From Epiperipatus broadwayi (lineage: Eukaryota > Onychophora > Udeonychophora > Euonychophora > Peripatidae), in NCBI GenBank assembly GCA_028023455.1, contig JAQFVV010000027.1, forward strand, positions 5,391,845 to 5,455,844: 64,000 nucleotides of DNA, read 5' to 3'. The first letter of the stretch is position 1. Each line of letters opens with the position of its first letter. Positions 11,061 to 21,715 of this stretch are shown in pieces. A program made the position numbers and the translations under genes. The notes beneath the pieces are model-generated. The model saw only the letters and a program-made list of their open reading frames with translations, did not search any database and was not told the DNA's origin.

Positions 11061-11137
11061 AATAGCATTGTTTTGCATGTTCATTATTGGAAAAGGAAAA
11101 TTAGTGATGGAGCAGGTAAGTCTTTTACATCACAAAG

Positions 11138-11325
11138 AAATTAATTCAGTATCACAAGGAGTATAAGAAGGTTCAAATGCATTTAATAGAGACTAATTTA
11201 AATGAAAATTCGATAGATATACAAAGGATTGCAACAACACCAGTGAAAGTAAACACAAGATTGAAATGCCTACTTTGTATATTGCGAAGAGAGATCTAAG
11301 TCTTTTTCTAGGCAGAATTGGTTTC
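11138..11325 (+). pseudogene. Family-B protease C-terminal half, unit 1
   Basis: The frame reads IATTPVKVNTRLKC, then, after a shift, CILRREI and VFF, matching the end of retropepsins of this lineage (V-N...LPLYIV...LLGRDWL); the parallel fragment in unit 2 is clearer. The half with the active-site DTG is not recognisable upstream, where the sequence passes directly from gag knuckles. It is inactive. Confidence 0.65.
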
Positions 11326-11454
11326 AACCATTAGAGATTAGAATAAAAAATAATAAAGACTGCTACTGAAATCCGAAATCCACAAACACAATTCAGAGTA
11401 GTTTAAGTAAGGCACTGCAGCATTAAATACCCAGATGGTTAACATAGAATTAAC

Positions 11455-11680
11455 AGCAACTGCTCAGCCTTTCGCTTTAAAATCCAAAGTCAAAAAACAC
11501 GTCTTTATGAAGAGAGGTGTTGTAATATCAATTGAGGTCACTGTGAACTACCCCCATAGTCGTAACTGTAAAACAGGATGGGATTGATCATTTATGTGGT
11601 GATTGTCAAGTAACCTTGAATAAAAATATAAATAAAGGAACATACCCACTAAAAGACACACGTCACTAAAATCAATTGTA
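11455..11680 (+). pseudogene. Family-B RT N-terminal fragment, unit 1
   Basis: The plus strand reads QPFALKSKVKKHVFMKRGVV, matching the opening of Ty3/gypsy RT (PYALRxKVExELxRLxxxGVIxPVE). After frameshifts, LCGDCQVTLNK corresponds to the conserved RLCGDYKVTLN. The catalytic FxxLDLxxAY and YxDD blocks are not found downstream, so RT is truncated here. What follows up to 12250 is non-coding and duplicated in unit 2. Confidence 0.7.
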
Positions 11681-12684
11681 TTGATTTTATCAATTGATGA
11701 TTACTTAACCACCAGTGTTGTCCTATATTTTTTATGAAGAATTTGTATCCCAAAATTAACATATTCCACACTTGTATTTGGAATAAAAAGATTAATAATA
11801 ATTTCTTATCGAAATACAACCATTTCGTGCTTTGTCTCTGCTACTGATATTATTATTATTTCTATTGTTTTAATGAGTAATCTACCAGACATGACAACAT
11901 AGCCTTTCAATGTGAAAAGAATACTGATCTCTAATTATGGCTGCTAAACCTGTAAATTCTGCCTACTCAAGACAAAAGTCTTAAATCCAATGCCATCCAA
12001 TTCGTTAGCGATTGTTTTGAAAAAAGATTACAACTAAAAACTGCCACTTTACTGCATCTGTTCCCATCACCACTTTTTCTATTTCGTGGACTTGAAATAA
12101 AAAAGTAATAATAATAAAAACTATTGGAGTTCAGAAGTGCTGTGTGTGTGTGTATTTAAAGATGAAAATGTGCTTGCATAAGCACAGACATCTTAATAGC
12201 ATATTTACAATAAAGGAATGATCCATGATATTACAGTTTTATGATAATAGCACCCTGCTTTAATACATTCAATATTATAGTTTTAATTTCTACTTTTTTA
12301 TATTCATATATAAAGAGCAGAAAATATTTTTTATTGTTTTCTTTTCTCAATTCCGTATTCGCTTTTTAACATATAAATATTTTTTTCTCTTTTATTAAAA
12401 AAAATTACAATTCTTTACATTTCTTTGGTATGAATTCAACTATGCAGGCTACCATATATTTTCAAAGCGCGTTTTCTTTCGAAAAAAGCTTATATTCTTC
12501 TAATCAGTGCTGCCCTCGTTTAGCGTTTTTAGGAGGTTGTTAAAAATTGTCATAAACATGGATAGTTTTGTTTAAAGATTATTAAAAAAAAAGGAACTTT
12601 CTATAAAAAAAAACATGAAAGAATTACAAGGACAACTCTTAATTATTTAATGTTAAACCACAAATGGGACAGACATTTGAAAAA

Positions 12685-12985
12685 ATTCTAAACGTATAAA
12701 AATATTACCAAAATAATGTTTCAAACTTTCACTTACAAGCTAAAGGTTCTTTAAATATGACAGACTGATTCTGCAATTATATTCGTTGGTTTTTGCTTCT
12801 CATATTGAGTCAGGAATCTCAAAAATTAAGTCGGCGTTCGAAATATTTCTAAACGTGTAAAAATATTACCACAATAATGTTTCAAACTTTCACTTGCATG
12901 TAAAAGGTTCTTTAAATATGACAGACGGATCCCGCAACTATATTCGTTAGCTTTTGCTGCTTGTATTGAGTCAGGAATCTCCATT
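12685..12985 (+). repeat. Tandem duplication inside unit 2, period about 158 bp
   Basis: The block running from TTCTAAACGT...AAAATATTACC through TCAAACTTTCACTT, TTCTTTAAATATGACAGAC and GAGTCAGGAATCTC occurs twice in succession, starting near 12686 and 12844, with about 10% differences by eye. Unit 1 has only one diverged equivalent. Confidence 0.7.
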
Positions 12986-13530
12986 ATTAAAAAATTAACC
13001 ACGACAAATAAATATCACCTGGTCTTACCGCAACGGATGGGATGATTTCGACACAAGGAGCAGCTTTCAACATGGTTTCAATTTATATTATAATGTAAAC
13101 ATTGTTATTATTTAAACCACTAAGCATCACCATTTCTTACGCTAGAACATCTGTTACTAACAAAGGCAAAATGAGTAAGTACTAGATGGGGATTTTATGC
13201 ACAAGCGTCTGACATTCATTGATTACTCTGGGTGGCACTACTGTATGGAGAGTTTTGCCATTGTTATTTTATGTTTAAACGCAATAATAATTTTACTTCA
13301 TTTCTTTGAGAGTGCTGTAATGTAGCATTATTTACAAATAAACTGCCAATGAACCAAAAGTACCTTCTCATGCCTCATTTGGCAGGATGTTGCTTTATCA
13401 GAGGGTAGGTATATTTTTATATGTACAGTGTTATTGTGAACATATCTTGTCATCGCTCTTTTCCATTATTCTAAATATAACGGTGAGATTGTGTGCACAC
13501 CATTTCCAATACTGTATGCAGAGTTTTGCC

Positions 13531-14175
13531 TGTTTTAATAACAGTTATAAGCAAGCATAAGAAATGGTGATCATGTGATGTTTATTGGTGTAAAACCAAT
13601 CCTGCCTAATAGGATAGTGGTGGCTATGGTTATTAAAAAACCAAAGACACCAAAATGTATGGGTACTGAACTGAGTTCAGACCTATATTACTATATAAGC
13701 TAATGAGCTTGGATTGAAAATATTACGTTTTTAATTTTAAGACTGATAGTTTTGAAGTTAAGTAGAGATGAAAGGTGGCTACTGGAGGGTTGCATTAGAT
13801 CCTAAGATCTGGGTGCAGTGCTTTCAGATCCAAGGCTCCTCACTAATGAAGGTCACAAGTCAGAAACTAGTCTGGGGATATTGATGAGTAGGCACTAGAT
13901 AGGGATTTTATGCACAAGCTTTCTGGCATCCATTGATTATTCTAGCTTGCACTGAGTGGCAAGACTGTATGGTGAGTTTTTCCTGTTTTCCTAGAGATGA
14001 TGATGAGAATCTAGGGTGAGCCGATACATTTTTACTCACAACAGTGTTTAATGTATGAAAAAGCTTCAAGTAAGCTAGTTGTATAGATGAAGATCTATAC
14101 ATGTATGTTTATATACAGTTAATTAAATTTTATTGGTTGTTTATTCTCTGTGTTGAGTTTGTTTTAGTTTTGAAA
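13531..14175 (+). repeat. Family-B LTR, unit 2
   Basis: This 645-bp LTR starts TGTTTTAATAACAG, carries a TATA box TATATAAG at 13692-13699, and ends TTTTGAAA just before ATTGGTCC, the same following bases as in unit 1. The terminal CA seen in unit 1 is mutated here. It is the 5' LTR of the unit 2 gag. Confidence 0.65.
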
Positions 14176-14341
14176 ATTGGTCCATATGCGTCTGTAATCA
14201 TAAAATTACCCTATATATAGCAAATGAATTACCCTATATATGGCAAATTACCACAGTCTGACACCCCAATGAATCTGGTAAAGAAGAGATAATAATAGAG
14301 GAATTTATATAGAAAAGCAAAAGGCACTGCAAAATAGTTCT

Positions 14342-15010
14342 ATGACTGCCGTTGATGTGAGCAATGCAATGGAATGGCAAATATATGTTGTGCACATGGA
14401 AACATATATGCTTATTAATAATGTACTTTATGATAAACTTAACCTAGTAATGTTGATGGCAGGTAAAAAAGTATTACAGACAGCTAAGAGAATGTGTGAT
14501 CCAATAGATCCAGAAGATGTTACATACCAAGATTTTAAAGAAACATTAAATATAGAACTTATGTTTAATACATTTAAATGCTTTAACTGTGTCTGCAGTT
14601 TAGAAATAGAGGACACATACCATATTAAAAGATATAGGAATACAACATTGGATTTCTTATGCTTGCCAACAAGTTCAGTTTCAGTGCTGAGATGTACAAC
14701 AGGCTTTTCATGACAGTAAGCTCAGACAACCGTTGCTGAGTAAAACTGAATTAGCTTACATAGAGTTTAAAAGGCCACGTTAAATAATGCAATAGAGTTT
14801 AAAAATAGTATGGATGTAGAAACCAATAATGACTGTAAACAGAGCACAAGCAGATACTATGAACTAAAACAGTAGAGATAGAATCTGGCAATGTTATTGT
14901 TATGGCAGTGAAGCCAAATAAAACAAATTGTAAATTTAAAAATGGCTGATGCCACATTAATAGTATGATGGAACACATGTCATGAGTTTGTAACAATAAA
15001 CAGAGAAACA
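14342..15010 (+). pseudogene. Family-B gag remnant, unit 2
   Basis: The clearest copy of the family-B capsid region is a 123-codon open frame (14342-14713) with SNAMEWQIYVVHMETYMLIN, then LVMLMAGKKVLQTAKRMC and DPIDPEDVTYQDFKETL. These follow the Ty3/gypsy gag pattern of two-CCHC elements. The Met is not necessarily the natural start, since similarity begins at once. The knuckle region near 14900-14990 is more damaged than in unit 1: the second Cys of the second knuckle is lost (CHINSMMEHMS-stop-VC). The frame ends early and the protein would be non-functional. Confidence 0.75.
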
Positions 15011-15148
15011 GTAAAGGCAATTTATCACTCAACTAAAACTAATGTCAAACTGCTAAACAATACCAACAATAATAGCATTGTTTTGCATGTTCATATTTGG
15101 AAAAGAAAAAATAGTCATGGAGCAGGTACGTCTTTTACATCACAAAGA

Positions 15149-15340
15149 AATTAGTTCAATATCACAAGGAGGTATAAGAAGATTCAAATGCATCTAATAG
15201 AGACTAATTTAAATGAAAATTTGATAGATATACAAAGAATTGCAATAACACCAGTGAAGGTAAATACAAGATTGAAATCTCTACCTTTATATATTGTGAA
15301 GAGAGATTTAAGTCTGTTTCTAGGCAGAATTGTGCTAGAA
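15149..15340 (+). pseudogene. Family-B protease C-terminal half, unit 2
   Basis: The frame reads TPVKVNTRLKSLPLYIVKRD and then LSLFLGRI, a good match to the C-terminal half of Ty3/gypsy retropepsins, where the GR(D/N) motif precedes the RT linker. The active-site half is missing. It is immediately followed by a short deletion-prone spacer and the RT start. Confidence 0.7.
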
Positions 15341-15454
15341 TTGAAGATGTGATCATGTGATGCTTGTAGGATTCAGAGTAGTTTAAATAGGGTACTGCAG
15401 CATGAAATATTCAGATGGTTGACATAGAGGTAACGGTAACTACTCAGCCTTTCG

Positions 15455-15640
15455 CTTTAAAGTCCAAAGTCGAAAAACACGTCTTTATGAAGAAAGGTGT
15501 TGTCATACCAATTGAGGTCACCATGATCTACACCCATAATTGTAATAGTAAAACAGGATTGGATTGATCATTTATGTGGGTGATTGTCAAATAACCCTGA
15601 ATAAAAATATAAATAAAGGAACATACCCTCTTGAAGACAC
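15455..15640 (+). pseudogene. Family-B RT N-terminal fragment, unit 2
   Basis: PFALKSKVEKHVFMKKGVVI and IPIEVT match the start of Ty3/gypsy RT, and the following CGDCQITLNKN-type reading (frame-shifted) corresponds to the CGDYKVTLN block. The catalytic core is absent, as in unit 1, so truncation predates the duplication. Confidence 0.7.
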
Positions 15641-16360
15641 ATGTCACTAAAAGCAATTGTATTCATTTGACGATTTCTTAATCACCAATTTTGTCCTATA
15701 TTCTGTGTGAAGAATTTTTATCCCAAAATTAACATATTTCATACTTGCATTTAAAAAAAAAAAAAATTTGTATCGAAATACAACCACTTCCTGCTTTGTC
15801 TCTGTTACTGATATTATTATTATTTTTATTGTTTTAATGAGTAATCTATCAGGTATGACAACCTAGCCTTTAAATGTGAAATTGGTTTTAGATTAATTTG
15901 TAGTTCCCTTTCACTTCTATATGATAAGAATAGCGATCCCTAATTATGGCTGCTAAACCTAAAAATTCTACCTAGTCAAGACTAATGCTTTAAATCCATT
16001 GCCATCCAATTCATTAGTGATTGTTTTGAGAAAAGATTACAACTAAAAACTGCCACTTTATTGCATCTGCTCCTATCACCACCTTATCTATTTGGAAGGC
16101 TTGAAATAAAAAAAGTAATACTAATACTAGAAGCTATTGAAGTTCAGAATTGCTGTGTGTCTGTGTATTTAAAGATGAAAATGTTCTTGCATAAGCATAT
16201 ATCTTAATAGCACATTTACAATAAAGGAATGTTGCATGATATAACAATCTCATGTTGACGGCGCCCTGGTTTAATGGAAATGATGAAAAAGGGAAAGCAA
16301 GCAAGAAAAAAAAACTGCTTGCATAGGAAACAATATTTAGCTTTTGATAAATCAATACCT

Positions 16361-16699
16361 TTTCTCACAAGACAATAGGAAGTAATTTTGTTAGGATAAT
16401 GTTTGCTATTTACTGTTAATCCTCATATCTAAATGCTTTAGTATCACCATCCTTGGAGCCCTCATTAGCTTTTGCAAGTATAACGTTAATACACTATTAA
16501 TAGTTTTAGTATACAAAAATATGATTGCAACTCGATATTCATAAAAGCAATTAATATTGACTTTCACATCTTGTATTTAAAGATTCATTTTATTTTAAAA
16601 TTATATAAGTGCTTGAATGTTAAATTATAAACCATGTTAATAAATTATTCTATCAAAAAGATTAATCCCAGGCATTACGGAAAAAATGAAACTTTTTAA
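16361..16699. other. AT-rich spacer between family-B units 2 and 3
   Basis: I see no gene or clear repeat here. It lies where the tail of unit 2 grades into the head of unit 3. Confidence 0.4.
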
Positions 16700-16958
16700 A
16701 CCTAATAATGGATATACTTCAATATCTCTACTTTCAATATTATATTTTTCATTTCTACTTTATGAATATATCTATACATAAAGATCAGAAAATGTATTTA
16801 ATTGTTTGGTTCTATAAATTCGCTTTTTAACCTACTGAATATATAATATTTTTGCTGAAGTTTTTGACCCGGAGTTCGCTTCCTATATTTCATCGGTATG
16901 AATTCAAAATATGCAGACTGCAACATTCGTTCAACTTGTGTATTCTTAAAAAAAAAAA
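16700..16958 (+). mobile_element. Family-B unit 3, left part
   Basis: The sequence parallels the heads of units 1 and 2 (TTTCTACTTTATGAATATATC, AAATTCGCTTTTTAACC, GGTATGAATTCAA, GTGTATTCTTA). It stops where units 1 and 2 continue with the CAGTGCTGCCCTC landmark. That continuation is found at 37167, on the other side of LINE-C. Confidence 0.75.
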
Positions 16959-16964
16959 TTGACG

Positions 16965-17160
16965 AGGTCGATGATGATGAGATGCATTTAAACTTCTCCT
17001 TAAACGAATTCAGGAATCTCTCAACAACTATGTCTATAGTAATGTGATGATGTACTATGACTTCTCCTTAAACGGAGTCAGGAATCTGATGTGATGTGAT
17101 GTATTTGGCTTCTCCTTAAACGAAGTCAAGAATATCTCAGCAACTATGCCCAGATAAACC
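16965..17160 (-). repeat. LINE-C 3' region with three direct repeats
   Basis: On the plus strand CTTCTCCTTAAACG, followed by GAGTCAGGAATCT-type sequence, occurs at 16993, 17061 and 17109, separated by ATGATG/TGATGTG-rich spacers. It lies beyond the last coding codon, so it is the LINE's 3' untranslated region and tail. Short repeats at LINE 3' ends can serve as RT recognition structures. Confidence 0.6.
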
Positions 17161-17190
17161 TGTTAGCCACTTAATTTTCCATTCCCCACT

Positions 17191-18186
17191 CTAAGTCTTC
17201 CCATATTCTGCCCCATCCCATTTCCACAACATAATCTTTGTCAACTCTATGGCCTTTAAATCTAAATCCCCCTTATCTTTTTGCAAACCCAGCATAAAAA
17301 CTACTAACTCACTTTCTGTATTGTCACTTTGTTCATACCTATCCTCCCGTAACTTCATTATCTGTACCCTTTCTGCTTTCAAGCATTTACATTCAATCAA
17401 CAGATGCCTAATATTTTCTATACCTTCCTTACACAATTTGCATGCTAAATCACCCATAGTTTTCCATTTACATGTATATTCTCTTGTTGCTAAAGATTCC
17501 ATTCAAGCCATAAGCAATAAACTACTTTCCTTACTATTATCATAAATTAACTCGCTTCCAATATGCCGTTTACTTCTATATATATTTAAACTCTTCTTAC
17601 CCTCCATACTACTTCTCCATCTCTCCAACTCCCTATTTTTTATTAATGCTTCTATTCTTTTATCCCATTCCTTACGACTACAACACTCAACAATCCTCCT
17701 AACACAATCATCTCACCTTTTATACAAGTATACCGATATAAATTCTTTATCCAAATCTTTTGCATACCGCATTACCTTTCTCACCCATCTTGTTACCTGC
17801 CCTTTACTCATAACCCAATTAAACACTATTTTGGCTATTCTTTTACTATCCATAAACTGCAACCTACCGAACATTTTCATTTTACTTTTTGCATCTCTCA
17901 TATAGAAACTTGACCATCCCATTTCTCCTTGAATTGCCTCCTTTGCTGTCCACATCTCTGCATCTAATGCATGTCTTCCTACTTCCCTTTGTACTTTCTC
18001 TAAATAATCTAAAATCCTTTTACTAACACATAATGCATCATTACCATATATTAACCCTGCTACTGCAACTCCCTTCCATACAATTCTAGCTACATCATAT
18101 TTATTATATGAAAATACTGTTAGTTTCTTTACCAAACCTTTTCTTTTCTTTGCTTCATTTACCAATTTTTTTTCCCATTCAACCAA
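17191..18186 (-). pseudogene. LINE-C C-terminal domain
   Basis: Two minus-strand open pieces, 18186-17713 (157 codons) and 17502-17191 (103 codons), make up the post-RT region. The first carries GVAVAGLIYGNDALCV and QREVGRHALDAEMW...AIQGEMGWSSFYMRDAKSK. The second carries CKLCKEGIENIRHLLIEC, a C-x2-C-x7-H-x4-C zinc knuckle with all ligands present. Between them (17503-17712) the frame is broken. The knuckle probably binds the element RNA or target DNA. The general plan matches that of LINE-A, whose knuckle reads CKSGIENFQHLFKKC. Confidence 0.75.
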
Positions 18187-18720
18187 GCAATTTTCCTGAT
18201 TTCATAAGATGATTCCCAAATACCTATATCTATCCACCACACTTTATATCCCCCAATAAAAAAACTACATCTTCTCTTTCCCCAGTATTAACCATCATTA
18301 TATTTGATTTTTCTTCACTAAATTTAATCCCCATCTCTTTACCCATCCTTGCACATGTCCTCAACATAATATCCATATCGTCTCTTCTTTCTGCACATAA
18401 AAAAATATCATCTGCAAAAAAAAGACCCGACAAAGTATATACTCCTTTGCCACCTATTAATGGTATCCCTACCCCTTTTCCTAGTCTTTCTATTGCTTTT
18501 TCCATTTCACTCAAAAACAAAATCGGTGACATCGGGCATCCTTGCCTTAATCCCACTCCATTTTTAACTTTAACTGATTCTATATCCCCTAATTGGTAAG
18601 TATAATAATTATTTTCATATAATTTCTTAATAATATTTACTAAAGCTTCATCAATTCCCAGATTGGCTAATCTTACCCATAATCTATTTCTATTTACTCA
18701 ATCATATGCTTTCTTTATAT
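18187..18720 (-). pseudogene. LINE-C reverse transcriptase, C-terminal side
   Basis: Reading down from 18720, the minus strand begins KKAYD, the second half of RT block A, and proceeds to GLRQGCPMSPILF and FFADDIFLC, the catalytic Asp pair. An in-frame stop follows KKAYD and others lie between 18556 and 18700, so the gene is dead. The break at 18720/18721 is the insertion point of the Ty3/gypsy element; the N-terminal side of the same domain ends at 32218 in FIDI. Confidence 0.8.
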
Positions 18721-21670
18721 TGAAGCTGGAAATATAGTACATATTTCTGCTTCACCTAGTGCCAATGTCATCAGCACTAGTCTGGGTTTGAACCCCATTC
18801 TTATTAACTGACACCCATCTCATATTAGGTGGTAGTATATTCTAAGCAATATTATAATCTTTTATATTTTATTAATTTGTATTTTATGATTAACTAACCT
18901 TTTATAATAGTTTATTATTTTTTTTAATATTTGTAAACTGTATATTATGTTTATGTTATTAAATTGGCATTTATTGAATTGAATCCTAGGTATCTATAAA
19001 ATGTTACAAATATTTCAAATTCTTTATTAAAGTTCATTTTCTTAAATAAATCAGTTGGTAACATTTTACATTTATCTTTTAATCAATGTACACTTGAGAA
19101 TCAATTATGTAAACAATGTAATATTTTTAAGAAATATTTTGTAAAAGTTTAAACCAAATATGTTTGAAAGTCATTGTACCAAATTTTTCTGAATAAAATT
19201 TACATTTTGTTAATCTAAACCATAATTAAATAGATTTTGTTAGTACAATGACTGATAAACTTAATATGCATGTTGTTGTTGTTTTTTTAATTAGAAAATC
19301 AACCCTTGGGGCATGTTCATGCAGAGTTAGAGTTTTTCCCTCCAAAGTGGCACCAACCTCACAGAACTGCTGAGAGCAGTTACAATTGGTGGATGTCAGT
19401 GTAGATTTAATCCTTTAGATAAGACCAGAACACATAAATATTGGAAAATTTGATTAGGGATTGTTGTTGAGTTTACTGAAAAAAAGCGATTAATCTATAT
19501 ACAAGACATTGTGCCTAAAAAATGGCTGGCTAAAAGATCGACCATGCTTCCTGAAGCTCTGTCTCACCAGCTCATCAATGCCATCCAGTGCTGTCAACAT
19601 CTAGCCGGAGCCTGTCTGTGTCAAGTAAACCTGCTAATACTCTGACTGTAACTGCCTCTGTCAAGCCGTGAAACATCTTCTAATAGGTATATTATTATAA
19701 TGTCCGATTTTGTTCCACTTGTTTAAATCAATATTAATTTATATATTTTATATATATGTGTAATGTTTATACGGCTTGGTTTAAAATGCGTCTTTTAATT
19801 TTATTCAATTTAAAATATCAATTCTTATAAAATTTTACATTATTTTGATGCGGCAAATTAATTTTTGTCGGTTTGTTTAGATTATTTGACTTACTGAAAT
19901 GGCCAACTACAAAATTCAATGAACTATTAACTTTAAATCCTCCCCTGTTATTTTTTTTTTAATTTAAAAATCATTACAAGAAGACTTCCTTCCATAAATT
20001 AATTAATAGAAAGCTCATTTAGTTTTGTACCTCATATATATATTTATTTGAATGATTGAAATTATTTTAAAAGTATCTTACTATTACCTCCAATTTAAAA
20101 TAGCCCTGTAATTATTTCTGAAAGAATAAATAATTTTAGTGAATCAATTAAGTAAAATTTATCATAGAATTTTATCAGTATATATATTTCATACATATAT
20201 TTTATTTGTCAGAAAATATTAAAATTATGATTTACAATTTATTAGTTTGATATTTAATGCCTGTCTATGTTAATTAAAGACAAGTCCTATTTTGTAATCT
20301 TCCGTGATGAGCGGGGAAAACAATTTTATATTTTAGTTTTAATTTTTGCCTTTCTTTTTGAAATATAATTTACTATTCATTTTTTAATGACCTAATGTTT
20401 CTGGGACTTTACATTATATCAGGGAGCCAATGATTTTAATCAGGATTTATTATTTTGTTAATGATACACTATCTATCTATATATATCTAAGGCATTGTGT
20501 ATTTATAGTTACAATCATTTCTTTTTATTGTTATTCTTGCTTTGCTACAAACTTCTTAGGACCTTCAGAAATTTAACTGACCAGTCCAATCTTTCACACT
20601 CCCTCAAAGTAGACATAGTTCATAACAAGGGATCCATTTTCGGGCATTGCCATTTAAAATATGTGTTTGGGAAATCCAGCACATCAAAAATATTTTTTTA
20701 TTATTCAGAGATATGCTTTGGCTAGAGGGCCAACATTTCTTTTATCTACCTGTACATATCAGGAATTTTTTTTAGCAAAGCCACCTCATTTATTTTGTTG
20801 TAATCTATAATAGCATACTGCCTTCTTCATTATTTTATATCTTTATTTAGCAAACCTGAAATGCTCTCTGCCATGATGGCACGTCCTTTACAAACAAATT
20901 TTGTAATTATTTAAATCTGACTGTATAATTGTCAATTATTTATTTAAGAACTATTTTGCTTCCCACACTCATTATATACAAATGATTTTAAATGTAATAG
21001 TGTTTTAAATGCCCATCTTTCATATTTTGTAATATATATATAAAACAAATTTATTTGTAATATCTTATTTTATTGCTGATTGGTTTTTGGCCAACCAATT
21101 AACAAACTTTTACATTGTTTGTCAAAGCCACATCAAAACGAATTAAAGAAAATAACCAAGTTGTATAAACAAAGACTACTTATTTTGTACTAAATTCTTT
21201 AATAAATTCTTATAATATTGTCATTTAAATAAGCTTTGTTTGTCATCATTCCCAATCTCTAAGGTTAATTACTCTATTTCATTATAATATTTATTTGATG
21301 TAAATTCACTTCTTTATAATGTTGCCATAAAGAATTATCATTATTATGGTTCAAACCATTAGTAATCGATCAAATCATATCTGTACCATTCTGCAATCAT
21401 CAGAATCCATTAAATCATTGATTTTTCATATAAACCCTTTATTATTTTGAGTCTCTATGTGAACCATGACCTCCAGCTGGGACGGAATAAAACCAAGCAC
21501 TGCTAGTGTCATCACAAACGTTATCCATTAGTCAGAGAGGCAATAATTTAGGCAAATAGGTTAGGATTCATCCTTGTCCTGACATATGTATCTTGTGCAT
21601 GGTTGGATTCAAGGTACTTTTGCTTGGATTATTGGTCTTGTTGAATGAATACACGATTTTGACCGGCACA
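18721..21670 (+). repeat. Element 1 5' LTR (2950 bp)
   Basis: It starts TGAAGCTGGAAATATAG and ends GACCGGCACA. By eye it is roughly 97% identical to the 3' LTR, which is 57 bp longer, partly through a 27-bp triplication. It is 70-75% AT with long T runs. Three-kilobase LTRs are long for Ty3/gypsy elements. A B-box-like GGGTTTGAACCCC lies near its start (18784). I could not place TATA box and RNA start with confidence. Confidence 0.9.
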
Positions 21671-21697
21671 GAGGCTGCATTTTTTTTTCCCGATGTT

Positions 21698-21715
21698 TGG
21701 ATGCCCAATCATGGT
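21698..21715 (+). promoter_or_regulatory. Possible primer-binding site of element 1
   Basis: TGGATGCCCAATCATGG resembles the gypsy-type site TGGCGCCCAACGTGG with both CpG positions changed to TG/CA, as expected from cytosine deamination, and two small insertions. It lies 27 bases past the LTR end, farther than usual, but element C has a TGGCGCCC at a comparable distance from its probable LTR end. Confidence 0.45.

Larger units (their letters stand above)
7900..12250 (+). mobile_element. Family-B Ty3/gypsy retrotransposon, tandem unit 1 (decayed)
   Basis: The unit contains, in order, a family-specific AT-rich head with a CAGTGCTGCCCTC landmark (8120), LTR debris, an LTR (9574-10220), gag (10347-11060), the C-terminal half of protease (11138-11325) and the first part of RT (11455-11680), all on the plus strand and all frame-broken. 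Unit 2 repeats the same order about 4.0-4.4 kb downstream with the same rearrangement junctions. Integrase, RNase H and most of RT are absent from both. Left and right limits are approximate. Confidence 0.75.
12251..16360 (+). mobile_element. Family-B Ty3/gypsy retrotransposon, tandem unit 2 (decayed)
   Basis: The order matches unit 1: head with CAGTGCTGCCCTC (12505), LTR debris (13090-13260), LTR (13531-14175), gag (14342-15010), protease half (15149-15340), RT start (15455-15640), then the same trailing non-coding sequence. It lacks the 309-bp insert seen in unit 1 and has its own 158-bp tandem duplication (12685-12985). Sharing of internal rearrangement junctions with unit 1 indicates DNA-level tandem duplication rather than two separate insertions. 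Confidence 0.75.

Noticed and set aside
16965-17160. CRISPR-like array
   Set aside because: There are only three imperfect units with unequal spacing inside a LINE 3' end, in an animal-type sequence.
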